A DNA stretch of 64,000 nt from JAALKW01 sp963974485. GTDB taxonomy: Bacteria; Pseudomonadota; Gammaproteobacteria; Legionellales; Legionellaceae. Shown here piece after piece: positions 46,253 to 53,458 of this stretch. Every line of letters starts with the position of its first letter. Positions within the stretch are counted from its first letter, which is position 1. A program made the translations under genes and the position numbers. The stretch lies in assembly GCA_963974485.1 (NCBI GenBank), contig CAXBBS010000005.1:1-64000 (forward strand), given 5' to 3'. A model generated the notes under the pieces. The model was not told the origin of the DNA. It worked only from the letters and a program-made list of their open reading frames with translations, and did not search any database.

Positions 46253-46495
46253 TTGATAAAGGATAATAACGTAACTTATCAAGGTTATAGCGTTACCGAA
46301 GCTGCTAATTCTTTAGGCGTAACCACCAAGGTTATTTATAATTGGAAGCAAAAAATTGAAGCTCAGAAATCAGGTGAATTACTTTCTGATGACGAGCGGA
46401 CAGAGTTAATCAAGCTTCGTAAAGAAAATAAACGACTTCTTATGGAGCGAGAAATATTAAAAAAGGCTTCAATATTGGCCGTTATAAAGTTATGA
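46253..46495 (+). pseudogene. IS3-family OrfA remnant
   Basis: The 80-codon frame keeps the helix-turn-helix region (GYSVTEAANSLGVTTKVIYN) and the leucine-zipper-like end (LRKENKRLLMEREILKKAS) of IS3 OrfA. About twenty N-terminal residues are missing because the frame enters directly from the left inverted repeat, and only a TTG inside that repeat is left as a start. After EILKKAS it runs into a short fragment related to OrfB (GRYKVMSIMRQLDLY, another frame), then to unrelated frames. Confidence 0.75.
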
Positions 46496-46558
46496 GCATA
46501 ATGAGGCAGTTAGATTTATACGTTAAGTAGAGAGCGGTCTATAAAGTAACAACCAAGC

Positions 46559-46876
46559 CAAGGCGTCTTATTTCATAGAGACAGAGGCTCTCAATATACA
46601 AGCAATAATTTTCAACGTTTATTAAAAAACAACGGTGTAATCGCATCAATGAGCGGGAAAGGCGCTTGTTTGGATAATGCGGTGGTTGAAAGGTTTTTTG
46701 GTGGTTTGAAAAATGAATGGCTTTTTAATATTTATCATTTAAAACGGGATGGTATGAAAAAAGATGTTGAGTCTTATATCCGTTATTACAATGGTGTTAG
46801 GCTGCATACAACGATTGGAGATGTTTCGCCAATTGAGTTTGAAAATTCTAAAGTAAATGTGTGCGGTTTAGCTTGA
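46559..46876 (+). pseudogene. IS3-family OrfB (DDE integrase) C-terminal remnant
   Basis: An open frame without a proper start encodes the last third of an rve-type transposase. The second catalytic Asp is in HRDRGSQYTSNNFQ and the Glu in LDNAVVERFFGGLKNEW, and the tail YIRYYNGVRLHTTIGDVSP is typical of the family. The first catalytic Asp and all upstream parts are lost. It ends just inside the right inverted repeat. Confidence 0.8.
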
Positions 46877-46886
46877 CCCGATCAAA

Positions 46887-47960
46887 TTAAAATCCAGGGC
46901 GGGGGGCATCAGGATTCATCACTTCATCACGTGTTAAGCCTTGTCGGATTTGCTTAGCTTGACGATTAGTTAACCCCTCAATTTCTGCTAAAGCTTCGGG
47001 CACGGTGAAATGACGTTCTGTAATAAGATTGATCAATGCATATGAATGAGCCGGGAAGAATTCATAATCATTATGTGTTAACAGCATATGTGCTGTAAGA
47101 CCCTGCGGAGCAAGTTCTTTCAATGCGTGGATATGCCAGTAATTCGTTAAATTGATGACATCCGAACGGGTTAATCCGTTCTTGATTCCTTCAGCCTGAT
47201 GATGCGTTAACCCCTCAATTTCTGCTAAAGCTTGGGGTACGGTGAAATGACGTGCTGTCACGAGAGTGGTCAATGCATCGGAATGCTTCGAGTAGAATGT
47301 ATGACCATGATCATGGCGTGTTAACAGCATCGCTTCTGTAAGACCGTGTGAAGCAAGTTCTCTCAATGCTTCTCTTTGCCAATAATTTAATCCGTCTTCT
47401 TGCATGCTCGCTTGTTGGCGGCGTGGCTGTGGTCTGGTGGAACGGTTTTGGTAAACCCTTGTATAAGTATTCGTTCGTGGATCGAACATACGAACAGAAT
47501 CTCCCACTAAAGCAGGGGTTGGACGTGCTCCGAGTCCTCGCTCTAATCTCGCTCTTCGTCTATCATGTCGATGAGTTCCATGAGCTACCCCAGGCCCAAA
47601 CGTATGTTTTTTTATGGTTTCATGGGGTTGTGTGGGGTCGAACCGAGGAGTGAATCTAAACGCGGCATTTAATGCTTCCAAGGTTTTAAACGGTTCGCTA
47701 CGAAGTTTATCGTCAGGAAATAGTATCGACATATCAGCATGATTCAAGGTTTCTCGATTCACCAGCCAGCATTCTTTGATGCGTGTTTCTGGATCAAATC
47801 TGCTTTCGGGGGAATTAAGATTTTGTGTGCTGCCAACAACCTTAAATCCTGCATTGTTTGGAAGAACAAGCAGATAAAAGACCGCGCTCTCATCATGAAT
47901 ATCAATATCTTCTAATGTAATAGGATCAAAAAAAGTTCGTGTTTTATCGAGCTCTGGCAT
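46887..47960 (-). CDS. Protein with two 80-residue helical repeats, possible effector
   Basis: This 357-residue protein has no recognised family. ATG 47960 is preferred to a TTG at 47969. The N-terminal domain opens FFDPITLEDIDIHDESAVFY and is followed by an arginine-rich linker (about 135-185). Then come two tandem repeats (DNA 47145-47387 and 46908-47144), each with NYW...ALxELAxxGLTxxMLLT and HFTVPxALAEIEGLTxxQ...GLTR. Each repeat is itself a pair of about 40-residue halves. Similar GLT-rich repeats are in my memory of large Legionella proteins. It has no signal peptide or membrane segment. It ends 2 bases from the IS element, and its stop codon lies inside or beside the native sequence, so it may also be cut. 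Confidence 0.65.
   Translation of the reverse strand: MPELDKTRTFFDPITLEDIDIHDESAVFYLLVLPNNAGFKVVGSTQNLNSPESRFDPETRIKECWLVNRETLNHADMSILFPDDKLRSEPFKTLEALNAAFRFTPRFDPTQPHETIKKHTFGPGVAHGTHRHDRRRARLERGLGARPTPALVGDSVRMFDPRTNTYTRVYQNRSTRPQPRRQQASMQEDGLNYWQREALRELASHGLTEAMLLTRHDHGHTFYSKHSDALTTLVTARHFTVPQALAEIEGLTHHQAEGIKNGLTRSDVINLTNYWHIHALKELAPQGLTAHMLLTHNDYEFFPAHSYALINLITERHFTVPEALAEIEGLTNRQAKQIRQGLTRDEVMNPDAPRPGF
46908..47387 (-). repeat. Two tandem coding repeats of about 240 bp
   Basis: Copy 1 is 47145-47387 and copy 2 is 46908-47144, directly adjoining. The best-kept part at DNA level is the stretch encoding LAEIEGLT and HFTVP, near-identical at about 46970-47020 and 47205-47255. The protein repeats differ by two residues in length (81 and 79). 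Confidence 0.85.
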
Positions 47961-48005
47961 AACATGCAACTATGTAAATATATATGTATTTATTATAGGC
48001 ATAAA

Positions 48006-48041
48006 GCGATGTGTTTTTCAACACACATTGCGTTAATTTTT
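48006..48041. terminator. Hairpin between dapF and the repeat-protein gene
   Basis: Bases 48006-48014 (GCGATGTGT) pair with 48023-48031 with one G-U, around an 8-base loop. On the plus strand a T run follows (48036-48041). On the minus strand, the direction of dapF, the T tract is poor. It may still mark the end of the lptM-dapF transcript. Confidence 0.45.
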
Positions 48042-48880
48042 TACGACGTAGAGTTTAATTTTCCTTCATAAACAAACTCTGCTGGGCCCGTGAGCTTAAG
48101 CGAATCGGTTGTGCCATGCCAATCCACCCATAAATCACCTCCAGGCACGCTTACCCGAATGTTTGCATCTAGACCATAAAAACGTCGGGCAACAGCGGCG
48201 GCCGCCGCGGCACCGCTGCCGCATGCTCGTGTCTCACCTGTGCCACGTTCGTGCACGCGAAGTAAAATATGATCCGATGTATCGATTTCTAAAAAACCTA
48301 CGTTTGTATGTTCTGGAAACAGCGGATGTGTTTCAATTTGAGGGCCTAAACTATCAACAGGCGCTTGGTCTATATTATCGACGATCATAATCGCATGAGG
48401 GTTACCGAGGGCTACGGTATGAATACGCACGCGTGCATGTTGCTCAAACGTAAGCGCATAGCTGTCTGCCTCGGTTTGTGCTGTGAACGGAATATGCTCT
48501 GGCTCCCAAACAGGACAGCCCATATCAACGGTTACGGTATTATCCGGGTTGATGTGTAGGGTAAGTTCAGTTGTTGTGGTGGCGACACGTAGCGTTGTTT
48601 TAGATGAGAGTTCGTAATGCTGGATAAACCGCGCGAGGCAGCGTGCGCCGTTTCCGCATTGGCCTACGGGTGTACCGTTGGCATTAAAAATACGGTAAAA
48701 AAAATCAATGTCAGGCTGCGGGCTGGGCTCAACAAGTAGGCATTGGTCAAAACCAACCCCGGTATCACGACGACTTAATGCTTGAATGAGAGCAGGTGTT
48801 AATGGAACCGTATGACGCGTGGCGTCAATCACCATAAAATCATTGCCCAGCCCGTGCATTTTTGTAAATTTTAGACTCAT
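48041..48880 (-). CDS. dapF: Diaminopimelate epimerase
   Basis: DapF interconverts LL- and meso-diaminopimelate for lysine and peptidoglycan synthesis. ATG 48880, preceded by AGGAG, gives 279 residues starting MSLKFTKMHGLGNDFMVIDA. Longer frames upstream have no support. The two catalytic cysteines are C75 (GQCGNGARC) and C220 (TRACGSGAA). Its start lies inside the 3' end of lptM, the conserved gene order of gammaproteobacteria. Confidence 0.96.
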   Translation of the reverse strand: MSLKFTKMHGLGNDFMVIDATRHTVPLTPALIQALSRRDTGVGFDQCLLVEPSPQPDIDFFYRIFNANGTPVGQCGNGARCLARFIQHYELSSKTTLRVATTTTELTLHINPDNTVTVDMGCPVWEPEHIPFTAQTEADSYALTFEQHARVRIHTVALGNPHAIMIVDNIDQAPVDSLGPQIETHPLFPEHTNVGFLEIDTSDHILLRVHERGTGETRACGSGAAAAAAVARRFYGLDANIRVSVPGGDLWVDWHGTTDSLKLTGPAEFVYEGKLNSTS

Positions 48881-49007
48881 GGGATTGCTCCTGCTTGTTA
48901 TTTTTGTCAGATACAGTATCAGGTAAATAAAGCGGTCCTTTTTGTCCACAGGCGCTTAAGCTCAAAATAACTAAGCTTGCATATAGCCACGATGTTCGCG
49001 ATTTCAT
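48840..49007 (-). CDS. lptM: LPS translocon maturation lipoprotein LptM (YifL)
   Basis: This is a 55-codon gene on the minus strand. The product has a signal peptide ending in the lipobox LSAC with C20, followed directly by GQKGPLYLPD, the conserved stretch of LptM. LptM helps the LptD/LptE outer-membrane complex fold with correct disulfides in E. coli. The gene overlaps dapF by 41 bases in a different frame, and lptM-dapF is the usual neighbour pair. The length matches the family (E. coli about 67 residues). Confidence 0.85.
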   Translation of the reverse strand: MKSRTSWLYASLVILSLSACGQKGPLYLPDTVSDKNNKQEQSHESKIYKNARAGQ

Positions 49008-49151
49008 GTTGTTTTCTCATCTAGATTTTGAATTTTTAATTTTAAATAGTATAGCGCGAAGCGCATCTAGCTTAAACCTACGGCAATAGTTGCCATAGCG
49101 CGATGCATTCGCGATAATCTACTTCTTTTTTTATGTGGGCGGAGAGAACGT

Positions 49152-49817
49152 ATGAGTGCCGTGGTAATACAATCGAAGCAAAAAGCGGAAGCCTGCGTGA
49201 TTTGGATGCATGGTCTCGGTGCAAGTGCCGATGATATGGTGGGCTTGGCAAAGCAATTGCCACTGAAGGTACCCATGCGACATGTGTCTTTGAATGCGCC
49301 TATCCGACCGGTCACGTTGAATCAGCACATGCCGATGCCTGCGTGGTACGACATTGTCGGTATGAAGCTTACAGACCGAGAAGATCGCATCGGTATTTTA
49401 GAATCGGAGCAGATTATACTTAAAGCTATCGAGCAGCAAGTTGCGAATGGATTTTCACACCAGCAGATTTTTTTAGCAGGCTTTTCGCAAGGTGGGGCAA
49501 TGGCGCTTTTTGCCGCTTTACATGCCATGCCGATCCTAGGTGGCGTGATTTCTTTGTCGGCTTATTTACCGCTTGCTTCTGACTGTGAAGTTAAACTTGA
49601 TGTAAAAACACCGATATTTATTGGCTCAGGCCGGCTTGATCCCGTGGTTCTTCCTGCATGGACGGCCGCAAGCGTTACATGGTTAAAAAACAAAGGATTT
49701 GAACATCTCACCGTGCATGACTATCCTATGGAGCATTCCGTGTGTATTGAAGAAATGCGAGATATTGCTGTGTGGCTTGAGATGTATGCGGTATTAAATA
49801 AAGGAGAAATATCATGA
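49152..49817 (+). CDS. Alpha/beta hydrolase, phospholipase/carboxylesterase family
   Basis: This 221-residue hydrolase belongs to the carboxylesterase 2/acyl-protein thioesterase family. The triad is S112 (GFSQGG), D163 (GRLDPVV) and H195 (YPMEHSV). The oxyanion region is WMHGLGASADD at 18-28. No signal peptide is present, so it is cytoplasmic. The natural substrate (short acyl esters, acyl-protein or lysophospholipid) cannot be decided. GGAGAG precedes the ATG, and ratA overlaps its end by 4 bases. Confidence 0.9.
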   Translation: MSAVVIQSKQKAEACVIWMHGLGASADDMVGLAKQLPLKVPMRHVSLNAPIRPVTLNQHMPMPAWYDIVGMKLTDREDRIGILESEQIILKAIEQQVANGFSHQQIFLAGFSQGGAMALFAALHAMPILGGVISLSAYLPLASDCEVKLDVKTPIFIGSGRLDPVVLPAWTAASVTWLKNKGFEHLTVHDYPMEHSVCIEEMRDIAVWLEMYAVLNKGEIS

Positions 49818-50248
49818 CGGTAGTTAAACGTGCACGTGAGGTGAGCTTTTCGTGTCAACAAATGTATAACCTTGTGGATGATATTGAAAATTATCATGAG
49901 TTTTTGCCGTATTTTGAAAAAAGCGTGGTGCATCATCGAGATGCCGATGAAGTGCAAGCAACACTTGTGATTGCAGCAGGTGGCATGAATAAATCGTTTA
50001 CGACACGTAACCGCTTGCAAGCCGATAAAATGATTGAGTTGCGCTTGGTCGATGGGCCGTTTAGTCATCTGGAAGGCTTTTGGCGATTTGATCCGACCGA
50101 TACCGGTTCGATGATCACGTTTGATCTGGAATTTGAGTTTTCAGGACGTATGCTTTCAATGTTATTAGGTCCTGTGTTTGAGCAAGTGACGGATAAAATG
50201 GTGGATGCTTTTTGTGAGCGTGCCGAGGCACTGTATGTTACCGGTTGA
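49814..50248 (+). CDS. ratA: RatA/COQ10-type START-domain protein
   Basis: This is a 144-residue polyketide cyclase/START-like protein. RatA of E. coli was described as a ribosome association toxin, while relatives (Coq10) bind ubiquinone, so the true role is open. Landmarks are the opening MTVVKRAREVSFSCQQMYNL, DIENYHEFLPY and the C-terminal LGPVFEQVTDKMVDAFCERA. The neighbouring rnfH, overlapping its end, is the typical partner in gammaproteobacteria. Confidence 0.9.
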   Translation: MTVVKRAREVSFSCQQMYNLVDDIENYHEFLPYFEKSVVHHRDADEVQATLVIAAGGMNKSFTTRNRLQADKMIELRLVDGPFSHLEGFWRFDPTDTGSMITFDLEFEFSGRMLSMLLGPVFEQVTDKMVDAFCERAEALYVTG

Positions 50249-50513
50249 GGTTGTGTATGCGCCTGAAGGGGCGTGTACCATGCAAACAACGCATGCATTT
50301 CATACAGGTATGACGGTGACTGATGCGCTAGCAGCGTCACATGTGTTTGAGCACTATCCTGAAGCTAAACATTTCGTCGTTGGCATTTTTTCTCAGAAAG
50401 TTACACGCGATACGCTTATTAAGCCGGGTGACCGGGTTGAGGTGTATCGGCCGCTTATCAGTGATCCCAAAGAAAAGCGGCGCAAGCGGGTCAAGCAGGT
50501 GAAAAAGACTTAG
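50235..50513 (+). CDS. rnfH: RnfH family protein (ubiquitin-like fold)
   Basis: This 92-residue protein of the RnfH/UPF0125 family has beta-grasp folding and unknown biochemical role. ATG 50235 is the start (MLPVEVVYAPEG). The longer frame from 50205 lies inside ratA. The conserved end GDRVEVYRPLISDPKEKRRK is clear. It overlaps ratA by 14 bases and its stop overlaps the 3' end of bamE by 4 bases on the other strand. Confidence 0.9.
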   Translation: MLPVEVVYAPEGACTMQTTHAFHTGMTVTDALAASHVFEHYPEAKHFVVGIFSQKVTRDTLIKPGDRVEVYRPLISDPKEKRRKRVKQVKKT

Positions 50514-50851
50514 GTTTGAATACGGATCACACGATTATTTGAAAAATACAGACTCAAATGTCGGACTTGGTCGGAGTGGCTGCCTTTGCGCCACGTGTAG
50601 GCGTAATCCCAGCGGTTGTTATTGAAGGTTGGGCTAAGTAGGCTTGTGCCCATGAAGATAGCAACTTCTTCTTTGGTCATGCCGGGTTTGAGCTGTTTGA
50701 TTTTTTTCTCGGGTAGTAAGTTGCCTTGTTGCACAACGCGGCGTGAAAAATCATACGAAGCGCAATGCGTGAGTGAAAGTATAATCAAGGCTGTACATAT
50801 GAGCCGAGAGAGTATTTGTATCCGTTTGTTCGTCATGAATAAATTCGCCAT
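50510..50851 (-). CDS. bamE: Outer-membrane assembly lipoprotein BamE
   Basis: BamE is an accessory subunit of the BAM complex that inserts beta-barrel proteins. The 113-residue protein has a lipoprotein signal with lipobox LTHC (C30) and the SmpA/OmlA core: QGNLLPEKKIKQLKPGMTKE, FMGTSLLSP and WDYAYTWRKG. Met-6 is an alternative start. It is divergent from fur and convergent with rnfH, the common gammaproteobacterial layout. Confidence 0.92.
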   Translation of the reverse strand: MANLFMTNKRIQILSRLICTALIILSLTHCASYDFSRRVVQQGNLLPEKKIKQLKPGMTKEEVAIFMGTSLLSPTFNNNRWDYAYTWRKGSHSDQVRHLSLYFSNNRVIRIQT

Positions 50852-50927
50852 AATGCAGTAAGATTTTGGATTGTATTACATGCATTAAACCTTGTCCAAA
50901 CAAGAGATCCAAACGAGGGGAAGGAAT

Positions 50928-51353
50928 GTGGAAGAAAGTCAGCAGTTAAAAGACGTGGGATTAAAAATTACGTTGCCCCGCCTCAAAGTCCTTCAAATTT
51001 TAGAGCAATCTAAAACACGGCACTTGAGTGCAGAAGATATTTATCGTGCACTGATAGATTTGGGCGAAGACGTGAGCTTGGCCACCGTGTATCGCGTATT
51101 AACACAGTTTGAAGCGGCGGGGCTTGTTCATCGTCATCATTTTGAAGGTGGGCACTCGGTGTTTGAATTGAGTGAAGGTGAGCATCATGATCATCTGATT
51201 TGTATTAAGTGCCGAAAAGTTTTTGAATTTGTGGATGAATTAATCGAGGCACGTCAACATGTGATTGCTGAGCGTGCTCAATTTAAAATGACGGATCATG
51301 CTCTCACGATTTATGGCTGGTGCATTGATTGCCAAGAGCCGTCAGAAACGTGA
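50928..51353 (+). CDS. fur: Ferric uptake regulator Fur
   Basis: Fur is an iron-dependent repressor of iron uptake genes. GTG 50928 with GAGGGG upstream gives 141 residues beginning MEESQQLKDVGLKITLPRLK. A TTG at 50892 is in frame but not supported by family alignment. The DNA-recognition helix is in SLATVYRVLTQF (50-61). Metal-binding elements are EHHDHLICIKC with C92 and C95, and C132 and C135 near the end, the structural zinc cysteines. No clear Fur box was seen in its own upstream region. Confidence 0.95.
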   Translation: MEESQQLKDVGLKITLPRLKVLQILEQSKTRHLSAEDIYRALIDLGEDVSLATVYRVLTQFEAAGLVHRHHFEGGHSVFELSEGEHHDHLICIKCRKVFEFVDELIEARQHVIAERAQFKMTDHALTIYGWCIDCQEPSET

Positions 51354-51357
51354 GTTG

Positions 51358-52635
51358 TTATTCTTTTTCTTTAATTAAGCATAGCAACGCAAATGAAATC
51401 AAGATCATCAGCGGCAAGATTGAAAGCGAATACATATAGTTAGATGTGGAGTATGCTTTTATGCCATGCTCCATATGGCCATGCCACGTGAAGTTGAGTA
51501 AGAAGCCAACCAAAGGTAATCCAATCGCACCACCGATCATATTGGCTGTGTTCATGAACCCAAGAGCTGCACCCGAGTGTGCTTCATCATGTATTTCTTT
51601 GATAAGCGAGAAGGCAGGTAGCAAGCAGCTGGATGCGAGACCAAACGTGAATATAAAAAAGCCAAGCATAGCCAGTGGAAGGTGTGGCACGTAGAGAATG
51701 AATACGAGTGAAACAAGTGCTCCGAGTGAGCCTGCCAGCATGATGGGGCGTTTTGTTTTAAATTGGCCCGCCAAAAAACCGGTTAACGGGCCGCCAATCA
51801 CCCAACCTAAAAATAAAAGTGACACAAGGCTTGCGGCCGTTGGTTTATCGACCATGTAGGCTCGCATGATAAACGGAACACCCCAAAGTCCACCAAAAAT
51901 AGAGGTGGGTGCAAACATCAGTCCGCCATAACCGGCCACAATCCAGCTGCTTTTACAGGACATCACTTGTTTTAATCCATGCAGGATATGCGTTTTTTCA
52001 CGTTCAATTTCTGTTTTTTTTGTATTATGAGGTTGTTTTATTTGTACTAACCAGACCACAAATATAGCGAGAATAAGCCCTAACACGGCGAGGGCATAGA
52101 GTGTGACGCGCCAGCCGATGTTATCCACCATGATAGCAAGTGGGCCGCCACCCATGATGCTTCCTGTCATACCTAACGTGACCATCAGCCCAACAAAAAA
52201 AGGAAAGCGTCGGGCTGGGAAAAGTAGTGTGGCGAGTTTCATCGAACAAATGGCAGCAAAGCCAGAACCTAATCCAATGAGTAAGCGGCCGCATGAGGCT
52301 TGCCACATGTTATGACTTGTCGCAAAAAGGGCGCAACCTAAGGTGCAAAAAAGAATGGCCGCGACGAGCAGCGTTCGTACGCTATAATGGTCGGCAAGTA
52401 CGCCGGCTGGAATCTGAATTGGTGCGTAGGTATAAAAAAAGAAGCCGGCTAAAATGCCGAGTTGGCCTGCATCCATGGATAGATCGCGCATGAGGTCATG
52501 AACCATGACGCCAGGAGAGACTTGGATTAGATTTTCATAAAAATAGAAAAAGGCGCCCAAGAACCAAATCAACCAGGGGAGGTAGGTTGTTTTATAGCGT
52601 GTGTAAGATGTTTCTGTATTGTTTACATTGTGCAC
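51358..52635 (-). CDS. MFS transporter
   Basis: This is a major facilitator permease of 425 residues with about twelve hydrophobic segments. The signature after helix 2 is IPAGVLADHYSVRTLL and a conserved block later is GRLLIGLGSGFAAICSMK. It begins with GTG 52635, since an in-frame TGA lies just upstream. Legionella and Coxiella have many related carriers for amino acids or nucleosides (Pht type), but I cannot assign a substrate. It converges with fur, 4 bases apart. Confidence 0.87.
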   Translation of the reverse strand: MHNVNNTETSYTRYKTTYLPWLIWFLGAFFYFYENLIQVSPGVMVHDLMRDLSMDAGQLGILAGFFFYTYAPIQIPAGVLADHYSVRTLLVAAILFCTLGCALFATSHNMWQASCGRLLIGLGSGFAAICSMKLATLLFPARRFPFFVGLMVTLGMTGSIMGGGPLAIMVDNIGWRVTLYALAVLGLILAIFVVWLVQIKQPHNTKKTEIEREKTHILHGLKQVMSCKSSWIVAGYGGLMFAPTSIFGGLWGVPFIMRAYMVDKPTAASLVSLLFLGWVIGGPLTGFLAGQFKTKRPIMLAGSLGALVSLVFILYVPHLPLAMLGFFIFTFGLASSCLLPAFSLIKEIHDEAHSGAALGFMNTANMIGGAIGLPLVGFLLNFTWHGHMEHGIKAYSTSNYMYSLSILPLMILISFALLCLIKEKE

Positions 52636-52717
52636 GGTTTTTCATCCATGGGAAGATTAAATCAGCATAAGTGTTTATCCTACCTGAGTGATGCTGATTT
52701 ATCTAGGATGTTGTGCG

Positions 52718-53272
52718 TTATGACGCTTCTTTTGATACATGTAAATGACAAACAACTTGTTTTACACCATGCACGGTTAAGATACGTTTAATCAGAGGCG
52801 CAATAGAAGCATTATTTTTTACAGCACCTGATAACGTGACCACACCGTTGTTTGTGTTCGCATTGATGCCGACCAAGGGGATAGATTCATCATCGAGTAC
52901 TTTAGCTTTGAGTACGGCTGCTTCAACCTTTGCCGTGATGTACGCGTCGGTGATGGATGTATTCACATCATTAATATTTAAATTGTCGGTATCAATCGAT
53001 TCAACGCCTTGGGTTGCCTTAACCAGGCGAAGTGCTTCGACAAATGCTTCTCTATTCTTAACATGTCCGTTTAATATGACGTTGCCGTGATCGGTTGAGA
53101 CCGTAATTTTTAAAGGATTTAAATTTTTGTTTTCAGTAATTTTACTTGTGATTATTGTTGTAATCATTGAATCACTGAGTTCGTGCTCAAGCGTTTTGAT
53201 GTCGTTTGCATGAAGTGATGTCATGGTAAACATAAGGCCAATTGCAAAAACAAAATGGAGTAATGCTCGCAT
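52718..53272 (-). CDS. Periplasmic protein with two BON domains (OsmY-like)
   Basis: This 184-residue protein has a cleavable signal peptide (about 1-22, ending SLHA-ND) and two BON domains at about 28-98 and 105-180. Each has the hallmark turn ... VxLxGxVxN (NVILNGHVKNREAF and VVTLSGAVKNNASI). BON domains bind phospholipid surfaces, and OsmY acts as a periplasmic stress protein or chaperone. A similar envelope role is likely. GGAG precedes the start. Confidence 0.88.
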   Translation of the reverse strand: MRALLHFVFAIGLMFTMTSLHANDIKTLEHELSDSMITTIITSKITENKNLNPLKITVSTDHGNVILNGHVKNREAFVEALRLVKATQGVESIDTDNLNINDVNTSITDAYITAKVEAAVLKAKVLDDESIPLVGINANTNNGVVTLSGAVKNNASIAPLIKRILTVHGVKQVVCHLHVSKEAS

Positions 53273-53458
53273 GTGTGTCTCCTAATATGCGTTTGATCGT
53301 TTTGTAAATTTTATACAGCTTAACATAACTTGGGTTATTTTTAAAGATTTTGTTTTATATCAATACTTGTTGTTTGTGTTTTGTTGGGAAGATATCTCGA
53401 GGGCGCGCGTGCTAGACTAGGTTTTATTTTTCTAGTCAAGCTGACCCAAGGTGCGTGT

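Larger units (their letters stand above)
46226..46884 (+). mobile_element. Decayed IS3-family insertion sequence, 659 bp
   Basis: The element is bounded by 29-bp terminal inverted repeats that match at 24 positions: 46226-46254 and the complement of 46856-46884. Both begin TGATC and share the inner 13 bases AACCGCACACATT. Inside are remnants of OrfA (helix-turn-helix) and OrfB (integrase with part of the DDE motif). At 659 bp it is about half the size of a complete IS3-family element, and at least two internal deletions are visible. No clear target-site duplication is seen at the ends. It cannot move by itself. Confidence 0.85.

Noticed and set aside
46887..46910. U-box reading of the DPITLED opening of the repeat protein
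   Set aside because: Only the first few residues resemble a U-box start; the rest of the domain does not follow the pattern.
47348..47653. Plus-strand frame opposite the repeat protein
   Set aside because: Mirror of the minus-strand gene, whose repeats and composition are clearly protein-like.
50892..50927. TTG start for fur
   Set aside because: The added residues do not match Fur; the strong purine-rich site lies before GTG 50928.
53415..53437. Inverted repeat GACTAG/CTAGTC before uvrA as a LexA operator
   Set aside because: It does not resemble the LexA consensus CTGT-N8-ACAG and has an 11-base spacer; nothing else SOS-like was seen.
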